This document shows positions 6,003 through 8,193 of a stretch of DNA of 8,193 nucleotides, piece after piece; the first letter of the stretch is position 1, and the number at the start of each line of letters is the position of its first letter. This DNA comes from an uncultured Flavobacteriales bacterium (GTDB taxonomy: Bacteria; Bacteroidota; Bacteroidia; Flavobacteriales_D; Sanyastnellaceae): contig CAJXOV010000081.1 of assembly GCA_913057815.1 (NCBI GenBank), positions 1 through 8,193 of the forward strand, written 5' to 3'. The notes under the pieces were generated by a model. It saw only the letters and a list, made by a program, of their open reading frames with translations, was not told where the DNA came from and did no database searches. The position numbers were made by a program, and so were the translations under genes.

Positions 6003-7553
6003 TTATAAGTTGAATTTAATACCCTGAGCTAAAGGAAGCTCTGTACTATAATTGATCGTGTTAGTCTGTCTTCTCATATATGCTTTCCATGCATCAGAAC
6101 CACTTTCTCTACCACCACCTGTTTCTTTCTCTCCACCGAATGCACCACCTATTTCAGCACCACTAGTTCCGATGTTTACGTTAGCTATTCCACAATCACT
6201 TCCTGCGTAGCTTAAGAATAATTCAGCTTCTCTTAAGTTGGTAGTCATGATAGCAGAAGATAAACCTTGAGCTACATCGTTTTGCATAGCTATAGCTTCA
6301 TTAATATCATTATACTTCATAACATAAAGAATAGGAGCGAAGGTCTCAGACTGGACAATATCCATATCATTAGAAGCTTCTATAATGCAAGGCCTCACAT
6401 AACATCCACTTTCATATCCTTCTCCTTCTAAGACACCACCTTCAACTAATATTTTTCCACCTTGCTCTTTAGCAGACTCTATAGCTTTTAAGTAAGTGTT
6501 CACAGCATCTTCATCGATTAACGGCCCTACGTGGTTAGACTCATCTAATGGGTCTCCAATAGCTATCTGACCATAAGCAGCAGTTAATTTTTCTGTTACT
6601 TCTGCGTACTTAGAATCATGAATAATTAATCTTCTAGTAGATGTACATCTTTGACCACATGTACCTACTGCACCAAATGCAGCTCCTATGATAGTCATTT
6701 TTAGATCGGCATCTGGAGTAACTATAATAGCGTTGTTTCCACCTAGCTCTAAAATCGTTTTACCGAATCTCTGAGCTACTGTAGAACCTACTATTCTTCC
6801 CATTCTAGTAGAACCGGTAGCAGAAATAAGAGGAACTCTTTTATCAGTAGTCATCATTTCACCTACCTTATAATCACCGTTTACCAAACAGCACAATCCT
6901 TCATCTAAATCATTCTCTTTCAATACTTCAGCCATTATATTCTGACAAGCTACACCACAAATCGGTGCTTTTTCAGAAGGTTTCCATACACATGTATTAC
7001 CAGATATCCAAGCTAGTGCAGTGTTCCACGCCCATACAGCTACCGGGAAGTTAAAAGCAGAAATAATTCCTACTACTCCTAGTGGGTGATACTGATCGTA
7101 TAATCTGTGAAGAGGACGTTCAGAATGCATAGTAATACCGTTTAATTGTCTACTTAAACCAGTAGCAAAATCACAGATATCAATCATCTCTTGAACCTCA
7201 CCGTATCCTTCTTGAAGGCTTTTACCCATTTCATAAGAAACAAGCTTTCCTAAAGGCTCTTTGTATTTTCTTAATTTTTCACCAAACTGACGAACTATTT
7301 CTCCTCTTAAAGGAGCTGGAGTAGTTCTCCATTCTAAGAATGCAGCTTGAGAGGCTTTAATAGTAGCTTCATATTGTTCTGGTGTAGTAGCAGAAACGCT
7401 TCCTATTAATTCGCCATCTACAGGAGAATAAGATTTTATGTGTTCACTACTATCGTGGTTTTGTAAACCCGTAGAAGTTCCCGCATTATGTTTTTTTATT
7501 CCGAGTTCAGAAAGAACCTCAGAAATATTCACTGATGAAGTTAATGTTGACAT
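6003..7553 (-). CDS. Aldehyde dehydrogenase, ALDH7 family (alpha-aminoadipate semialdehyde / piperideine-6-carboxylate dehydrogenase-like)
   Basis: The cytoplasmic NAD(P)+-dependent enzyme oxidises aldehydes to acids. ALDH7 members (antiquitin, bacterial AmaB/Pcd) act on alpha-aminoadipate semialdehyde in lysine and pipecolate catabolism, the likely role here. The product is 516 aa from this ATG, close to family length. Visible landmarks are SAFNFPVAVWAWN with the oxyanion Asn N168, WKPSEKAP with cofactor-binding K191, ILELGGNN with general base E269, and GQRCTSTRR with catalytic C303. R302 just before it is the Arg tied to substrate carboxylate binding in ALDH7. SERPLHRLYDQYHPLGVVGI and GGGRESGSDAWKAYMRRQT are also typical of ALDH7. 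A longer frame from a TTG at 7577 starts inside the -7 element, so I reject it. No other lysine-pathway gene is in the window; the TlpA-like gene follows immediately downstream. Confidence 0.93.
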   Translation of the reverse strand: MSTLTSSVNISEVLSELGIKKHNAGTSTGLQNHDSSEHIKSYSPVDGELIGSVSATTPEQYEATIKASQAAFLEWRTTPAPLRGEIVRQFGEKLRKYKEPLGKLVSYEMGKSLQEGYGEVQEMIDICDFATGLSRQLNGITMHSERPLHRLYDQYHPLGVVGIISAFNFPVAVWAWNTALAWISGNTCVWKPSEKAPICGVACQNIMAEVLKENDLDEGLCCLVNGDYKVGEMMTTDKRVPLISATGSTRMGRIVGSTVAQRFGKTILELGGNNAIIVTPDADLKMTIIGAAFGAVGTCGQRCTSTRRLIIHDSKYAEVTEKLTAAYGQIAIGDPLDESNHVGPLIDEDAVNTYLKAIESAKEQGGKILVEGGVLEGEGYESGCYVRPCIIEASNDMDIVQSETFAPILYVMKYNDINEAIAMQNDVAQGLSSAIMTTNLREAELFLSYAGSDCGIANVNIGTSGAEIGGAFGGEKETGGGRESGSDAWKAYMRRQTNTINYSTELPLAQGIKFNL

Positions 7554-7574
7554 TGCTAAATTTTTTATGCGGTG

Positions 7575-7582
7575 CAAAGGTA
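7575..7582 (-). promoter_or_regulatory. Bacteroidota -7 promoter element of the ALDH gene
   Basis: The minus strand reads TACCTTTG followed by CACC, an exact match to TAnnTTTG and to the common TAnnTTTGC form. It ends 21 nt before the ATG at 7553. The -33 region has only a weak TTTAAC at about the right distance. It implies a leader of roughly 10-16 nt and a two-gene transcript with the TlpA-like gene. Confidence 0.65.
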
Positions 7583-7744
7583 AGGAGCATTACTTACCTA
7601 TAAGTTAAATTTTAGTGAAAAACAGCTTGCAGAAACGGCTTAAAATTGGATTTTTAGGAATCTTGAGGGAGTGAACACGTTTCGATGTGAGTAGCGCACG
7701 TTTTAGGCCTTTTTTGAAAGAATTTTTAAGTTGAGAAGTTGTAA

Positions 7745-7760
7745 TGTTTCACGTGGAACG
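7745..7760 (+). promoter_or_regulatory. parS: Candidate parS centromere site (ParB binding)
   Basis: TGTTTCACGTGGAACG matches the near-universal bacterial parS palindrome TGTTTCACGTGAAACA at 14 of 16 positions. It matches the common variant ending GTGGAACA at 15 of 16. The core GTTTCACGTGGAAC is intact. The site is intergenic, about 190 nt upstream of the ALDH start codon. ParB binds such sites and spreads along DNA to drive origin segregation with ParA and to load SMC. parS sites usually cluster near the replication origin, so the window may be origin-proximal. No parA, parB, dnaA or gidA gene is in the window, so this rests on the motif alone. Confidence 0.75.
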
Positions 7761-7823
7761 TTTTACTAAGATTTCTTGTGTTTTTTGGATTTGGTTTTTA
7801 TCGAAGGATGGTTTTTTGAGTTT

Positions 7824-7835
7824 AGGATTAATCCT
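7824..7835. repeat. Perfect 12-bp palindrome AGGATTAATCCT
   Basis: The sequence equals its own reverse complement and lies 63 nt to the right of the parS-like site. No T-tract follows immediately, and no regulator can be assigned. It may be a protein-binding site or chance. Confidence 0.3.
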
Positions 7836-8146
7836 GGAAAGAATTTTTTTACTCTTTATACCTGTTGAACGTTTTAGCCTTTGTTTTTTCGTACTCGTAC
7901 GACTATAGCTCGGGGTGTGTTTTAATATTCAAAATTCACAATCACATGAATAACCCAATTAAATAAGAGTCTTTAAAAATAGATGGCAGTTTGTTTCTTC
8001 AGGTGGGCTACCTGTGCGTTAGTAGAAAGGTTGTTTTTGGATCAAAGAAGCGTCACAAGTTGTGTTAGTTGGTTAAGGTTTTCTGCTGTTCTGAATGAGA
8101 GGCTGGATTAGTTTTTTCTAATTGGATTGATAGTTCGTTATTCCAC

Positions 8147-8193
8147 CTGTCTCTTATACACATCTCCGAGCCCACGAGACCTCTCTACATCTC
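8147..8193 (+). other. Nextera i7-side sequencing adapter (artificial)
   Basis: This is not genomic. Bases 8147-8165 are the reverse complement of the 19-bp Tn5 mosaic end, 8166-8180 (CCGAGCCCACGAGAC) are the Nextera read-2 handle, 8181-8188 (CTCTCTAC) are an i7 index, and 8189-8193 (ATCTC) begin the P7 flow-cell tail. The insert ends at 8146. Confidence 0.99.

Larger units (their letters stand above)
7554..8146. other. Gene-free right end with parS-like site, short repeats and palindromes
   Basis: The 593 nt between the ALDH start and the adapter contain no ORF I accept. Present are the ALDH promoter (7575-7582), the parS-like site (7745-7760), three copies of ACGTTTTA (7698-7705, 7758-7765, 7869-7876), a 12-bp palindrome AGGATTAATCCT (7824-7835), and TCGTAC twice in tandem ending in the palindrome TCGTACGA (7889-7902). 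Further right are a 5-bp hairpin CAGGT/ACCTG (8000-8014) and the short inverted repeat CACAAGTTGTG (8054-8064). Bases 7983-8111 are richer in GC (about 43%) than the surroundings. No tRNA, rRNA or known riboswitch was recognised. Confidence 0.6.

Noticed and set aside
7554..7577. N-terminal extension of the ALDH from a TTG at 7577
   Set aside because: The TTG is part of the -7 promoter box, and an ATG downstream gives the usual protein length.

Overview
The window is one library molecule, not a free-standing stretch of chromosome. Bases 1-47 and 8147-8193 are Illumina Nextera adapter sequence (flow-cell tail, index and 19-bp Tn5 mosaic end on each side). The biological insert is 48-8146, about 8.1 kb. 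Its ends are fragmentation points, so a gene cut at the left edge is cut by library preparation.

The insert looks like chromosomal DNA of a Bacteroidota bacterium, most likely a flavobacteria-like member. It is AT-rich and uses AGA-heavy codons. Starts lack Shine-Dalgarno sequences, and two genes carry the Bacteroidota -7 promoter element TAnnTTTG a few bases before the ATG. The gene families fit too: a MORN-repeat secreted protein, an M28 peptidase with a PA domain, a small OmpA-domain protein and a TlpA-like lipoprotein. I cannot name a genus.

Layout, left to right: the first codons of a gene leaving the insert (48-100, minus); a secreted protein of about 16-17 MORN-type repeats (124-1635, minus); a gene-free divergent spacer (1636-2134); an operon of rpiB and a secreted M28 metallopeptidase overlapping by 7 nt (2135-4179, plus), followed by a hairpin and a probable intrinsic terminator; a small periplasmic OmpA-like protein (4307-4780, plus); convergent with it after 5 nt, an operon of an ALDH7-family aldehyde dehydrogenase and a TlpA-like thioredoxin lipoprotein (7553 down to 4786, minus); and a gene-free right end (7554-8146) that holds a near-consensus parS centromere site at 7745-7760.

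Most genes are envelope or housekeeping functions: four of the six complete proteins have export signals, RpiB acts in the pentose phosphate pathway, and the ALDH7 enzyme probably acts in lysine/pipecolate breakdown. I see no rRNA, tRNA, CRISPR array, transposase, phage gene or defence system. The points most worth a second look are the parS candidate, the missing ATG of the TlpA-like lipoprotein (an ATT stands where the signal peptide should begin), a Glu in place of the peptidoglycan-binding Asp in the OmpA-like protein, and three start or promoter corrections.
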